Counted from the stretch's first letter, positions 1-8,420 are shown. The stretch: 64,000 nucleotides of DNA from Hyphomicrobiales bacterium (GCA_017305665.1 JAFKKH010000009.1:62001-126000); one strand, 5' to 3'. Made by a program: numbers and translations. The notes: a model not told the origin generated them from the letters alone.

Positions 1-1
1 C

Positions 2-781
2 GATCAGGCCGAGATCAGGGATGTCGAACCAAACCTTTCACCGCGGGTGATCGGCGCGGCGTGGAGCCCGATCGGCGGTAATGCCATGCCGATCAAATTG
101 ACCTACGCACTAGCGCGAGCCGCCAAGCGCCTCGGCGCATCGATCTATACGCATACGCCTGTCACCGCCGTCCATGTTGCCGGAGGGCAGGCCGTCGGCG
201 TTCAGGCCGGCGGGCGCAGCTACAAGGCACAGTGGGTCGTAAATGCGGCCGGCGCGTGGTGCAAGGCTATCGGAAAGATGGCCGACGTCGAGGTGCCGGT
301 GGCGCCACGCAAGGGGCAGATCATGCTGCTGAATGCACCAGCTGGCCTGCTGCGTCATGGTATCGCTTCCTTGCACAAACCGGGCCCGCAACAGACCGGG
401 GGCACAAATATCCGGCCGACGCCGCATGGCCAAATCCTTTGCGGAGGCACCAGCGAATATGCGGACTTCGATGTCACCGCGCGCGAGCAGAACATCCATG
501 ACATCGCACGGCGGTGCGTTGAACTGGTTCCCGCACTGGCGCACCTGTCCGTCCTGCGCAGCTGGGCCGGCGTCAGGCCGCGCACCGCCGACGGCGAATT
601 CATTATCAGCGGCTCGGAAAAGCTCGACAACTTTCTGATCGCGACCGGACATGATTTCGTCGGCGTCACGCATTCACTGGTGACAGGTGAGCTCATTACC
701 GAAATGATGATCGACGGCAAGACCTCGACCCCGATCGATGCATTCCGGTTGAGCCGATTCGACACAGAACCGAACCGCTGA
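2..781 (+). CDS. FAD-dependent oxidoreductase, DAO family (5' truncated by window edge)
   Basis: This is the C-terminal 259 residues of a D-amino-acid-oxidase/sarcosine-oxidase-like flavoenzyme, which oxidises an amine or amino acid to an imine using FAD. The reading frame is open to the window edge, so the true start lies upstream and the GTG at 47 is internal. Visible family features are the middle segment VVNAAGAW, which closes the FAD-binding fold, the substrate-domain segment CGGTSEYADFD, and a C-terminal ATGHDFVGVTHS block of the type that contacts the flavin. The stop lies 18 bases before the ABC ATPase, so the two probably share a transcript, which suggests that the imported solute is the oxidase substrate. 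The exact substrate cannot be read from the sequence. Confidence 0.85.
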   Translation, partial: DQAEIRDVEPNLSPRVIGAAWSPIGGNAMPIKLTYALARAAKRLGASIYTHTPVTAVHVAGGQAVGVQAGGRSYKAQWVVNAAGAWCKAIGKMADVEVPVAPRKGQIMLLNAPAGLLRHGIASLHKPGPQQTGGTNIRPTPHGQILCGGTSEYADFDVTAREQNIHDIARRCVELVPALAHLSVLRSWAGVRPRTADGEFIISGSEKLDNFLIATGHDFVGVTHSLVTGELITEMMIDGKTSTPIDAFRLSRFDTEPNR

Positions 782-799
782 CCTTCGGAGTTTTGTCAC

Positions 800-1609
800 G
801 TGCCGCTTGAACGCCCCCAGACCGTAATAAATTCCGGCAAGCCTGCCGGTAAGATCAGCATCCGCAATCTCGGAAAATCCTTCTCACTCGGGGAGACCAA
901 AGTCACCGCGTTGACCAACGTCAATTTGGAGGTCGATGCTGGGGAGTTTATCTGCATCGTCGGTCCGTCCGGATGCGGAAAGACGACATTGCTGCGCATT
1001 CTTGCCGAGCTGGAGGCGCCAACCCAGGGCGAGGTGCTGATCTCGCGCGACAACCCCGCCGTTCCACTGAGCTCAATGATCTTTCAGGAGTCGTCGATCT
1101 TTCCGTGGATGACGATCCGCAACAACGTCGCCTATGGCTTGAAACTGCGCAACGTTCCGCAGACCGAAATCGACCGAACTGTCGATCATTTCATGAAGCT
1201 CGCCGGGCTGGATGGCTTTGCCGATGCCTACCCGCATCAATTGTCCGGCGGCATGAAGCAGCGCGCCAGCGTCGCACGTGCATTTTCCAACGATCCGGAA
1301 ATCCTGCTGATGGACGAGCCGTTCGCCGCGCTCGACGAGCAGAACAAGGCGCTGCTGCAGGAAGAGCTGCTGAGAATCTGGAGCGAGACGCAGAAGACAG
1401 TCGTGTTCATCACCCACTCGATCGACGAAGCACTGGTGCTGAGCGACCGGGTGCTCGTGATGTCGGGCCGGCCCGGCACGCTCAAGGCGGAATTCAAGGT
1501 CGACTTCCCGCGGCCACGCCGGGTCTACGACCTGAAGGCCGACCCCACCTTCGGCAAGCTCGGGCGGGATATCTGGATGCTGCTGCGGGAGGAGGTCACG
1601 GGACAATGA
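800..1609 (+). CDS. ABC transporter ATP-binding protein, SsuB/TauB-like
   Basis: A 269-residue ATPase of the nitrate/sulfonate/taurine importer family that would energise the permease encoded next. It shows Walker A GPSGCGKT near residues 55-62, a Q-loop FQESSIFPW near 95, signature LSGGMKQR near 148-155, Walker B ILLMDEP near 168-174 and the switch histidine at about 206. The GTG start is chosen because CGGAG lies 9 bases upstream and because the first 20 residues are a non-conserved leader before the fold. The stop overlaps the permease ATG as ATGA, indicating translational coupling. The solute is not determined. SsuB-like ATPases also serve hydantoin, riboflavin-precursor and pyrimidine-precursor importers. 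Confidence 0.92.
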   Translation: MPLERPQTVINSGKPAGKISIRNLGKSFSLGETKVTALTNVNLEVDAGEFICIVGPSGCGKTTLLRILAELEAPTQGEVLISRDNPAVPLSSMIFQESSIFPWMTIRNNVAYGLKLRNVPQTEIDRTVDHFMKLAGLDGFADAYPHQLSGGMKQRASVARAFSNDPEILLMDEPFAALDEQNKALLQEELLRIWSETQKTVVFITHSIDEALVLSDRVLVMSGRPGTLKAEFKVDFPRPRRVYDLKADPTFGKLGRDIWMLLREEVTGQ

Positions 1610-2439
1610 TCGTTTCATCCAACGATATGGTGCGCATCACCGCCGATCAGGACAAGACGGCATCGCCCTTGAGCCGCCTGTTGCGCTCTGACGCCTTCGC
1701 CAGCATCGCCTCCCCTATCGTCATTCTGCTGCTTTGGGAGGCGCTGGTGCGCGGGCATTTGCTCGATGCGCGCTTCTTCCCCGCACCGTCTTCGGTGATC
1801 GTCGAGCTGATTACGCTGATCCACTCCGGCCAGATATTCATCGACATCGCCTGGACGGTCTCTCGCGTGCTGATCGGTACGCTGCTCGGCGCCATTCCGG
1901 GCCTGATCTTCGGCGTGTTGCTCGGGCTGTCGCCTGTCATACGGATGTTCGTCCAACCTGCGATTTCCGCGCTCTACCCGATCCCGAAGATCGCGCTGTT
2001 TCCGCTGGTGATGATGATTTTCGGCATCGGCGACACCTCGAAATGGGTGATCGTCGGCATCGCCGTGTTCTTCCAGGTGTTCTTCAGCACCCTGGCCGGC
2101 GTGGTCAATATCGACAAAATTTACCTCGACGTCGCCTCAAATTTCAAGGCGAGCCGCTGGCAGACCTATCGCACCATAGCCATACCCGGCGCGCTGCCGT
2201 TCATCTTCACCGGCCTGCAACTTGGACTCGGCATGGCCCTGATCGTCGTGGTGATTGCCGAGAATTTCGGCACGCAAGTCGGCGTCGGCTACATGATCTG
2301 GCAGTCCTGGCAGGTATTCGAGGTGCGCGACATGTATGTCGGGCTGATCGTCGTCGCCTTTCTCGGCTACTGCTTTCAATTGCTCCTGCTACGACTGCAG
2401 CGCGCGGTTATTCCGTGGAAGAAGGCAGGAGGAACCTGA
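1606..2439 (+). CDS. ABC transporter permease, SsuC/TauC-like
   Basis: A 277-residue inner-membrane permease with about six hydrophobic helices from residue 36 onward. It has the cytoplasmic coupling loop (EAA-type, around VASNFKASRWQTYRTI) that docks to the ATPase. The start is the ATG overlapping the ATPase stop; an open frame continues far upstream but only as antisense-like noise inside the ATPase gene. With the ATPase and the periplasmic binding protein at 4628 it would complete one importer, although LysR, ferredoxin and cupin genes lie between them. It ends 80 bases before the convergent LysR gene, and that gap shows no clear hairpin. Confidence 0.92.
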   Translation: MIVSSNDMVRITADQDKTASPLSRLLRSDAFASIASPIVILLLWEALVRGHLLDARFFPAPSSVIVELITLIHSGQIFIDIAWTVSRVLIGTLLGAIPGLIFGVLLGLSPVIRMFVQPAISALYPIPKIALFPLVMMIFGIGDTSKWVIVGIAVFFQVFFSTLAGVVNIDKIYLDVASNFKASRWQTYRTIAIPGALPFIFTGLQLGLGMALIVVVIAENFGTQVGVGYMIWQSWQVFEVRDMYVGLIVVAFLGYCFQLLLLRLQRAVIPWKKAGGT

Positions 2440-2519
2440 CGGGGCGCGGTCATCGCCGCGCGCACCAACTGCGATCGGCCGCACCATCGGAGCGACCACG
2501 CCGCAATGAGACATCCGGC

Positions 2520-3416
2520 CTATCTGGCTTCGGCGTATGTTTTCAGCAGTAGCGCCAGGAATCCGCGTGCGGCTGGCGACAATGCCTTTCCGTTGCGCTT
2601 ATAGATGTAGAAAGCGCGCTCGATCGCCGGATCAACGAGTGGAATGAACTTTACACGAAAATCCTTTTGGAGCGCGCGGGCATAGTCCGGCGCCGTCGTC
2701 ACGCCGCCGCCCTGCCCTGCTAGCGCCAGAGCCGTGGTCAGATGCTCGACCATGGTCGCATCCTCCGACCGCTGCTTACGCCCACGCTGCCACATTGCGC
2801 CGCGGATATCCTCGCTAAATGTGCTGGGATAGCAAATCCATGGATAATCGCGCGTGGCGCTCCAGGCGATCGATCGCCGCCGCGCGGCCGGATGCGTCAC
2901 CGCGCAGACAAAATGAATCGGAACATTGCGGAGAAAACTGCGCTCGATGCCAGGATCGCTCGGCCGGTCCGGCCCGATTCCGAACTCCACCGCGCCTCGC
3001 GACACCGCAGCCGGGATATCGTCCAGCGTCGTATCGAGCAGCTTTACCGAAACCGCCGGATACCGCCGCAAGAATGCCGTCAGTACCGGCGGGATCAGCG
3101 TACAGGCCATCACTTGCGGCACGCCGATCCGGAGCGACCCACGCTGCAGTTGCCGGATATCGGAGGCGCGCAACGCAATCCTGTCGGTGTCATCCATCAT
3201 CCGGCGCGCAATCGGCAGCAGTTCGGCCCCCATCTCGGTGAGCGTCACGCGCTTACGCGCACGGTCAAACAGTTCGAGACCGATTTCAGATTCGAGTTGA
3301 CGGATCACCATGCTCACCGCGGATTGGCTGAGATGCAGCCGCCGCGCCGCGCGCGTGAAGCTTCCAGTCTCGGCAGCGGCGAGGAAGGCGCGAAGTTGAC
3401 GCAAGCTAATGTGCAT
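2520..3416 (-). CDS. LysR-family transcriptional regulator
   Basis: A 298-residue LysR protein. The N-terminal winged helix-turn-helix (residues 1-60, with RAARRLHLSQSAVSMVIRQLE) is followed by a two-lobed effector domain from about residue 90. It reads divergently from the ferredoxin gene, the usual arrangement for a LysR regulator and its target. A perfect 7-bp inverted repeat lies 15 bases upstream of its start (see 3431-3452). The effector is probably a substrate or intermediate of the surrounding catabolic locus; that is inference from position. Confidence 0.93.
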   Translation of the reverse strand: MHISLRQLRAFLAAAETGSFTRAARRLHLSQSAVSMVIRQLESEIGLELFDRARKRVTLTEMGAELLPIARRMMDDTDRIALRASDIRQLQRGSLRIGVPQVMACTLIPPVLTAFLRRYPAVSVKLLDTTLDDIPAAVSRGAVEFGIGPDRPSDPGIERSFLRNVPIHFVCAVTHPAARRRSIAWSATRDYPWICYPSTFSEDIRGAMWQRGRKQRSEDATMVEHLTTALALAGQGGGVTTAPDYARALQKDFRVKFIPLVDPAIERAFYIYKRNGKALSPAARGFLALLLKTYAEAR

Positions 3417-3430
3417 AAGGTGAGCTTATG

Positions 3431-3452
3431 AAACGAGCAAAAATTCTCGTTT
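3431..3452. promoter_or_regulatory. Inverted repeat, candidate LysR operator
   Basis: AAACGAG and CTCGTTT form a perfect 7-bp inverted repeat separated by 8 A/T-rich bases, in the only gap between the divergent lysR gene and the ferredoxin. Size and position fit a LysR recognition site. Binding is inferred. Confidence 0.55.
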
Positions 3453-3507
3453 GACCGTAACACGAAATTGCCGAGCATTGGCAGCAAATCTGCAGGAAGG
3501 ACAGTCA

Positions 3508-3831
3508 GTGCCAGATGTGACATTCGTAAATTCGTCGGGAACAGCATCCACCGTTGAGGTGCCCGACGGCGAAACGCTGATGCGCGCCGCGCTTAAGGAA
3601 AACATTGCAGGCATTCTTGGCGAGTGCGGCGGAGCATGCTGCTGTGCCACCTGTCACGTCTATCTCGACGACGCATCGATTTCCAAAGTGGCGCCGATCC
3701 GCGACATGGAAGAGCAGATGCTGGGCTACGTCGCTGCGCCGCGGCGCGATAGCAGCCGTCTTGCCTGCCAGATCATCATGGCCCCCACGTTGGAAGGTCT
3801 GATCGTTCACTTGCCGCCGTCGCAGCTTTAG
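3508..3831 (+). CDS. 2Fe-2S ferredoxin, ThcC/adrenodoxin type
   Basis: A 107-residue soluble electron carrier. The cluster-binding segment GECGGACCCATCHVY supplies the C-x5-C-x2-C pattern, and a later cysteine (SSRLACQI) is the fourth ligand. This spacing is typical of ferredoxins that feed cytochrome P450s or ring-hydroxylating oxygenases. The GTG start is preferred over the upstream in-frame start at 3451 because AGGAAGG lies 8 bases before it and the protein then has the normal family length. No reductase or oxygenase partner lies within the window, so its partner is either upstream of it or elsewhere. It is the first gene of a probable unit with the cupin. Confidence 0.9.
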   Translation: MPDVTFVNSSGTASTVEVPDGETLMRAALKENIAGILGECGGACCCATCHVYLDDASISKVAPIRDMEEQMLGYVAAPRRDSSRLACQIIMAPTLEGLIVHLPPSQL

Positions 3832-3872
3832 ACGGCTCGCGTTTACGTCGCTCAAACGATGAAGGACAAACC

Positions 3873-4283
3873 ATGCATGACAAATCTTTCGAGGTCGGAC
3901 CAGACGACAGTCCTTGGGAACCGGCGAGCTACAACATCAAGTGGGTCGATGGGAAGGAATACGGCCGCTTCCGTCGCGTGTTGCGCAAGGACGAACATGG
4001 CCTGACGATTATCGCGCGTTTCATCGCGCCGCCTGGCAAGGCCTGGAAGATCGTCGGACGCGCGCCCGAACTGGGCGAGGAAGTCTATCTGATGAAGGGA
4101 CATTATTACGACACGCAAGGCAAGATCGCGGCGCGCGAGGGCACATTCATGTTCAACGCTTCGGGCGCAATTCACGGTGGCATCTCGACCGATCTCACCG
4201 CCTTCATTCACTGGTGCAGCGGCAAGCCGGACGACATCATTGCCACCGACCTAATCGATTTCGTGGTCCGCGAAACGAGTTGA
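3873..4283 (+). CDS. Cupin-domain protein
   Basis: A 136-residue protein that reads as a single small beta-barrel. Segments GRAPELGEEVYLMKGHYYDTQGKI and FNASGAIHGGIS look like the two cupin motifs, with Glu and His residues as possible metal ligands. There is no signal peptide, so it is cytoplasmic. It follows the ferredoxin by 41 bases on the same strand. Small cupins in such loci are often dioxygenase-like or anti-sigma-like sensors. Nothing here decides which, and the reaction is unknown. Confidence 0.7.
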   Translation: MHDKSFEVGPDDSPWEPASYNIKWVDGKEYGRFRRVLRKDEHGLTIIARFIAPPGKAWKIVGRAPELGEEVYLMKGHYYDTQGKIAAREGTFMFNASGAIHGGISTDLTAFIHWCSGKPDDIIATDLIDFVVRETS

Positions 4284-4627
4284 GACGGACCCGGGTCGCG
4301 TGGGGTCGCGGGGCGCCTCCTCCGATTTGCCGGAATTTCTCGGCCACCAATGGTCGACCGCACCGTACAGCGGTCTCTGTCCGCTGTGCGAACACGGGCG
4401 TGACGAAGCTGGCTGCGACAGGATTTGTCGCAGGTAATCGCATTTTTGCGCAACCCGTCGGCTTTTTCGAAATTGTTGACAAGTCAACACATCGTCCATA
4501 CGCTTCAAGCAAGCTCGAGCAACCCTCTGAAATCGGGGACGAGCCTGAATTGATGCCAACAAGAAGTTTCTCGAAATGGGCACACGTTCGGCAGATATGC
4601 TGAGCGGTAATTTCCGAGGGAGGAATT
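4284..4627. other. Intergenic region before the substrate-binding protein
   Basis: These 344 bases contain no credible gene; the open frames here are short and lack family features. The second half is A/T-richer and holds a perfect TTGACA promoter element embedded in a palindrome. A strong ribosome binding site, GAGGGAGGA, ends a few bases before the ATG at 4628. Confidence 0.6.
4474..4504 (+). promoter_or_regulatory. Candidate sigma-70 promoter with overlapping palindrome
   Basis: TTGACA (4476-4481) and TACGCT (4499-4504) are spaced by 17 bases. The -35 box lies inside a perfect palindrome, TGTTGAC-AA-GTCAACA (4474-4489). A regulator bound there would directly control access to the promoter. 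The downstream gene is the substrate-binding protein. Confidence 0.5.
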
Positions 4628-5644
4628 ATGAATTTGCGTAAGTGCGGCGCGCTTAGCGCCATGCTCCTGGCTATTCTTTTGACGTTACCCCAGACGGCAG
4701 ATGCGAACGATCTCGTTCGCATCGGCTCCTTCAAAGGCATTTCGGACGCCGGAATCTTCGTTGCGAAAGAGAAGGGATATTTTGCCGAACAAGGAATCGA
4801 TATCGATATTGAAGTTGTTGGCTCGGCGTCCGATGTGACCACGGCGTTCGCAAGTGGGAAACTCGATGTTGCAGGAGGATCTCCTTCCGTCGGCATCTAC
4901 AACGCCATCAAGCAAGGCCTTCCGATCGAAATCGTTGCCGACTCTGGAAATACCAGTCCGGGTTTCGGCTATTCGGCATTCATGGTTCGCAAGGCGCTGG
5001 CCGACAAGATCAAAGAGCCCGCAGATCTGCGCGGGCACACCCTTGCCGCAACCGGTTATAATGCAGGCGCGAGCAACGAAGTGACCGTGCATCACCTGTT
5101 GTCATCCGGCGGCGTCAAGGAGAGCGAACTCAAGATCATTTCGCTCTCCTTTCCGGACGTCGTGACAAGCCTCGGCACCGGCGCCATCGACGTTGGAATC
5201 CTGATAGAGCCGCTCGTGACCGTTGCTGTCGAGCAGAATGTCGCTGTGGTGTGGAGACGCGGCGACGCCGTCTATCCGTCGCAGCAATATGCCAACCTCA
5301 TGTACGGTCCGAGCCTAACCAGGCGGCCGCAAGTCGCCGAGCGCTTCATGGTGGCCTATCTGAAAGGTGTCCGCTTCTACAATGACGTGCTGAGGGGCAA
5401 GGCACCGAAAGCCGAACTCGTCGCAATCCTGACGAAAAACACCGCTGCCAAGAATACCGCGCTGTACGACAAGATGGTATTCCCCGGACTCAATCCGAAT
5501 GGCACATTGAACGTCGCTGGCATGGCGAAGGATATGCAGTGGTTCGTCGATGCCAAACGCATGAAAGAACCGATCGACCTCAGCAAGGTCGTCAACACGA
5601 CTTATGTCGACGCTGCCCTGAAAAAGATCGGCAAATACGAATAG
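4628..5644 (+). CDS. ABC transporter substrate-binding protein, NMT1/THI5/SsuA-like
   Basis: A 338-residue periplasmic binding protein. Residues 1-26 form a Sec signal peptide ending in TADA. The mature protein starts with a typical VRIGSFKGISDAGIFVAKEKGYF block followed by GIDIDIEVVGSASDVTTAFASGKLD, the hallmark of binding proteins for sulfonates, nitrate or pyrimidine-like compounds. It would deliver ligand to the SsuC-like permease encoded 2 kb upstream. It has its own candidate promoter with a palindrome and a strong ribosome binding site, so it may be made in excess over the membrane parts. The ligand is not known. Confidence 0.92.
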   Translation: MNLRKCGALSAMLLAILLTLPQTADANDLVRIGSFKGISDAGIFVAKEKGYFAEQGIDIDIEVVGSASDVTTAFASGKLDVAGGSPSVGIYNAIKQGLPIEIVADSGNTSPGFGYSAFMVRKALADKIKEPADLRGHTLAATGYNAGASNEVTVHHLLSSGGVKESELKIISLSFPDVVTSLGTGAIDVGILIEPLVTVAVEQNVAVVWRRGDAVYPSQQYANLMYGPSLTRRPQVAERFMVAYLKGVRFYNDVLRGKAPKAELVAILTKNTAAKNTALYDKMVFPGLNPNGTLNVAGMAKDMQWFVDAKRMKEPIDLSKVVNTTYVDAALKKIGKYE

Positions 5645-5696
5645 AGCGCGCGAAAGTCGGGCTTTCTTCAAGCGGCTCGCTGCATATGCACGCCTC

Positions 5697-5735
5697 GGAG
5701 CGTATCCAAGTCCCGCATGGACCCGGATACGCTCC
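5697..5735. terminator. Long hairpin, possible terminator
   Basis: GGAGCGTATCC and GGATACGCTCC are perfect 11-base complementary arms with a 17-base loop. They lie between the convergent substrate-binding and amidohydrolase genes. There is no U-tract, so it could be a bidirectional stabiliser rather than a classical terminator. Confidence 0.45.
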
Positions 5736-5785
5736 GTTCGTCGCTCTCGCGATAAGCGCATATTTTTCCGGCAACTCTACTGAAA

Positions 5786-6505
5786 TCAGGTGCCAACGTC
5801 GGAACCAGAAAGTTTTAGATGTTGCTCATGCAGGGCGAGCCGCTCGATGACCAAGTCGGTGGGCATCACGTCAGCGAACAACGACGCCATGTTGTTCAGA
5901 GTCGCGTTGTGAAGCTCGTCAGTGAGGGCCGCATTGGCATCCTCCACAAAAATAACGCGATAATTCATTTGCATTGCGTCACGCGCCGTAGACTCGCAAC
6001 AGCAATTACTCATTGTGCCGGTGATAATGACGGTATCAACACCGCGCGCCATTAGCAGTTCGGGCAGGGAACACGTGTCCTGAACAAAGGCGCTGTAGCG
6101 TGTCTTGTCGAGCACTACATCGTCGTCGGTACGATCCAGGGCATCGCTGAGTTGCCAGTCACTGCTTCCACGAGTAAACGCCTGTCGAAAGACATCTCGC
6201 CGCTCTTTCGTCAGGTATGTATCCACCACTGACCAATTGCGGCTTTCTCTTTCGTCACAGGTGAACCGCAAAAAGACATTGTGTCCTCCTGCGGTACGGA
6301 TCGCATTGCTGATCCGGTTAACGTTAGGAACGATCTTCGCTGCATTTGGTACAAGAGCAGGCGCTCCCTCGCGCATGAACCCGTTCTGGAGATCGATAAC
6401 GAGATGGGCCGTGCGGTGCGGATTGAGATCGAGAAAGATATGCTTGCTTCCGCGTCGACGGAGACTGGCTTCAAGGACCTCTGCCGAAATCCGGTTCGTA
6501 TGCAT
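5786..6505 (-). CDS. Isochorismatase-family cysteine amidohydrolase (RutB/biuret-hydrolase-like)
   Basis: A 239-residue alpha/beta hydrolase with the full catalytic triad of the family: Asp in LVIDLQNGFM, Lys in VLDKTRYSAF and the nucleophile cysteine in GTMSNCCCESTARDA. The stretch around SDWQLSDALD and the C-terminal layout resemble RutB and related ureido or carbamoyl amidohydrolases, which release ammonia and CO2 from small ureido compounds. That would suit a locus that imports a nitrogenous compound and contains a DAO-type oxidase. Substrate assignment is inference. The gene reads toward the importer genes and is separated from them by a long hairpin. Confidence 0.88.
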   Translation of the reverse strand: MHTNRISAEVLEASLRRRGSKHIFLDLNPHRTAHLVIDLQNGFMREGAPALVPNAAKIVPNVNRISNAIRTAGGHNVFLRFTCDERESRNWSVVDTYLTKERRDVFRQAFTRGSSDWQLSDALDRTDDDVVLDKTRYSAFVQDTCSLPELLMARGVDTVIITGTMSNCCCESTARDAMQMNYRVIFVEDANAALTDELHNATLNNMASLFADVMPTDLVIERLALHEQHLKLSGSDVGT

Positions 6506-6698
6506 ATCAGATTCTCCAGCGAGAGGATCGATAGCGCCCGAAAGCGCATAGCCACCTAACTATTTAAAACAGAGACTAAAATTAGCAATACGAACCTTCA
6601 TGCTCAATACTGCGTCGAGGCGTTGACCTCCGCCGGCGCATCGCGTGCAACGTTGCTACTCGGATTGTAAAGATCCACTTCAGACTGAACAATCTCCG

Positions 6699-7107
6699 CT
6701 AATCTACAAGTCCACGAACCGTCGGCGACTCGATGTCCGCGATCCGCGACAGATCGCTACCGCGTTCAATTGCAACGTAGCGCCAATAGCCAAGCGCTGC
6801 GTTTGCCTCCGATGCTGCGATATGAACGACGCGACCAAGCACGATCGCGTGGGAGTGCCGATCGATGATTTCGTCCTCGCAACCGATGGCAACCGAGGCG
6901 CCCTCAAGAAGGGGCACCAGATGGTCACCGGAGCAACGGCAGCGACGAGGCTTTCCGATTGATTGCGACGAGCAGCGTTGGCGGCTTGATCACCAGCGAC
7001 GATACCGACGTCACCGCCATTTCCGAAATATCGCTAGCGAGCCCTACGGTGATACTGGCATCACCGGCAAGATGACGCATGGCGTTGCGGAATTCATCCG
7101 GCGCCAT
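6699..7107 (-). pseudogene. Flavin reductase (HpaC/RutF-like), inactivated by internal deletion
   Basis: Two minus-strand fragments in different frames match the two ends of a flavin reductase domain. The N-terminal part (from the ATG at 7107) reads FRNAMRHLAGDASITVGL, then TSVSSLVIKPPTLLVAINRKASS, and stops at 6925. The C-terminal part, in another frame, reads LLEGASVAIGCEDE then HAIVLGRVVHIAAS. Family members carry roughly 40-50 more residues between these segments (the flavin-contacting FCVNLL region), so a deletion plus frame change is the simplest reading. It lies upstream of the amidohydrolase on the same strand, where a functional rut-like partner would be expected. An authentic split gene is unlikely because the core is missing. 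Confidence 0.7.
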
Positions 7108-7283
7108 CTCTCGCCTAGGGCATACCCCCAGAGGGATCCGGCAGGCACCTATGGTCACCATCACCCCGACTATCTCCAGGGCGCAGCAACCGGCATCGAG
7201 CAAAAGATCGGTATATTTCGGTGGCCGAATCGGTGGTTGACTCGGGAGAAACCAGCCTTCAGAAGAAAAAATCTAATGAAATC

Positions 7284-7360
7284 TGGTCGGAGTGGCAGGA
7301 TTCGAACCTGCGACCCCTGCGTCCCGAACGCAGTGCTCTACCGGGCTGAGCCACACTCCG
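7284..7360 (-). tRNA. tRNA-Pro (anticodon CGG)
   Basis: A complete 77-base cloverleaf on the minus strand. The 7-bp acceptor CGGAGTG pairs with CACTCCG, the anticodon stem CTGCG/CGCAG holds the loop TTCGGGA with anticodon CGG, and the T-arm contains GGTTCGAATCC. Discriminator A and CCA are encoded. A run of six T follows 16 bases downstream. Confidence 0.96.
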
Positions 7361-7427
7361 ACAAGACGCGGCTTATAGCCTTGGGTTTCGCACATCGCAA
7401 GACGCTGAATCGAGGATCTAAATTCCA

Positions 7428-8420
7428 GTGGTTGTAGGCCTGAAAACCGAGATTCTGCCGGCAGGAGAGGCCGCCGTGGCGGCCGCCGCGCGGAGGCTCG
7501 GGAACGGCGGGCTGGTCGCGTTCCCGACCGAGACGGTCTACGGGCTCGGCGCCGACGCCGCCAATGCGGAGGCGATTGCACGGCTTTATCAGGCCAAGGG
7601 CCGGCCCGCCTTCAATCCGCTGATCGCCCATGTCAGCGACCTCTCCTCCGCGCAGCGGATCGCTCGTTTCGATGCAACCGCCCTTGCGCTGGCCGACGCC
7701 TTCTGGCCGGGCCCGCTGACCCTGGTGCTCCCCAAGGCCCCACGCTGCCAGGTCGCCGATCTTGCCACTGCGGGCCTCGACACCGTGGCCATCAGGGTTC
7801 CCGCCCACCCGGTTGCCCAAGACCTTCTACGCAGGTTCGGCGGCGCCGTTGTCGCGCCGTCCGCCAACCTGTCGGGGCACGTTTCGCCAACGACCGCCGC
7901 GCACGTGCAGAGCGACCTCGCGGGGCGGATCGATCTCATTGTCGATGGTGGGCCGGTCGCGGTCGGCGTCGAATCCACCATCGTCGGTTGTTTCGAGACG
8001 CCCATGCTGCTGCGTCCAGGTGGCGTTCCCCGTACGGCCATCGAACGCGTGCTCGGCCGCCCGCTGCTGCGGCCGCCCGAGGATCCCGAAGCGGACAGCG
8101 ACCAGCCGCTGGCGCCGGGAATGCTGGCATCGCACTACGCACCACGCACCCGGGTCCGACTCAATGCCGTCAATATCGAGCCCGGAGAGGCGCTTCTGGC
8201 ATTCGGCCCGATCATGCCTGCGGGTTTCGACAGGGCCGCTGCCGCGATGAACCTGTCCGCACGCGGCGACCTCACCGAGGCCGCGGCCCATCTTTTCGGC
8301 TATCTGCGCGCCCTCGACGACAAGCAAGCGTCTACTATTGCCGTGATGCCGGTGCCCAACGATGACCTCGGCGAAGCCATCAACGATCGGCTGCGCCGCG
8401 CCGCCGTGCCGCAGACCTGA
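7428..8420 (+). CDS. tsaC: L-threonylcarbamoyladenylate synthase (Sua5/TsaC family)
   Basis: A 330-residue long-form (Sua5-type) enzyme that makes threonylcarbamoyl-AMP from threonine, bicarbonate and ATP, the first step of t6A formation at position 37 of ANN-decoding tRNAs. The YrdC domain fills residues 10-200, with FPTETVYGLG, the KGRPAFNPLI segment and SANLSGHVSPTTA. The C-terminal Sua5 domain begins near residue 230 at LAPGMLASHYAPRT. It lies 67 bases after the divergent tRNA-Pro and 36 bases before the FAD dehydrogenase (measured to the start chosen there), so it may lead a small operon. E. coli TsaC lacks the C-terminal domain. Confidence 0.95.
   Translation: MVVGLKTEILPAGEAAVAAAARRLGNGGLVAFPTETVYGLGADAANAEAIARLYQAKGRPAFNPLIAHVSDLSSAQRIARFDATALALADAFWPGPLTLVLPKAPRCQVADLATAGLDTVAIRVPAHPVAQDLLRRFGGAVVAPSANLSGHVSPTTAAHVQSDLAGRIDLIVDGGPVAVGVESTIVGCFETPMLLRPGGVPRTAIERVLGRPLLRPPEDPEADSDQPLAPGMLASHYAPRTRVRLNAVNIEPGEALLAFGPIMPAGFDRAAAAMNLSARGDLTEAAAHLFGYLRALDDKQASTIAVMPVPNDDLGEAINDRLRRAAVPQT

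Noticed and set aside
973..1605. Upstream extension of the permease frame
   Set aside because: It lies inside the ABC ATPase gene in another frame and is Arg/Ala-rich without family similarity; the ATGA overlap at 1606 gives the real start.
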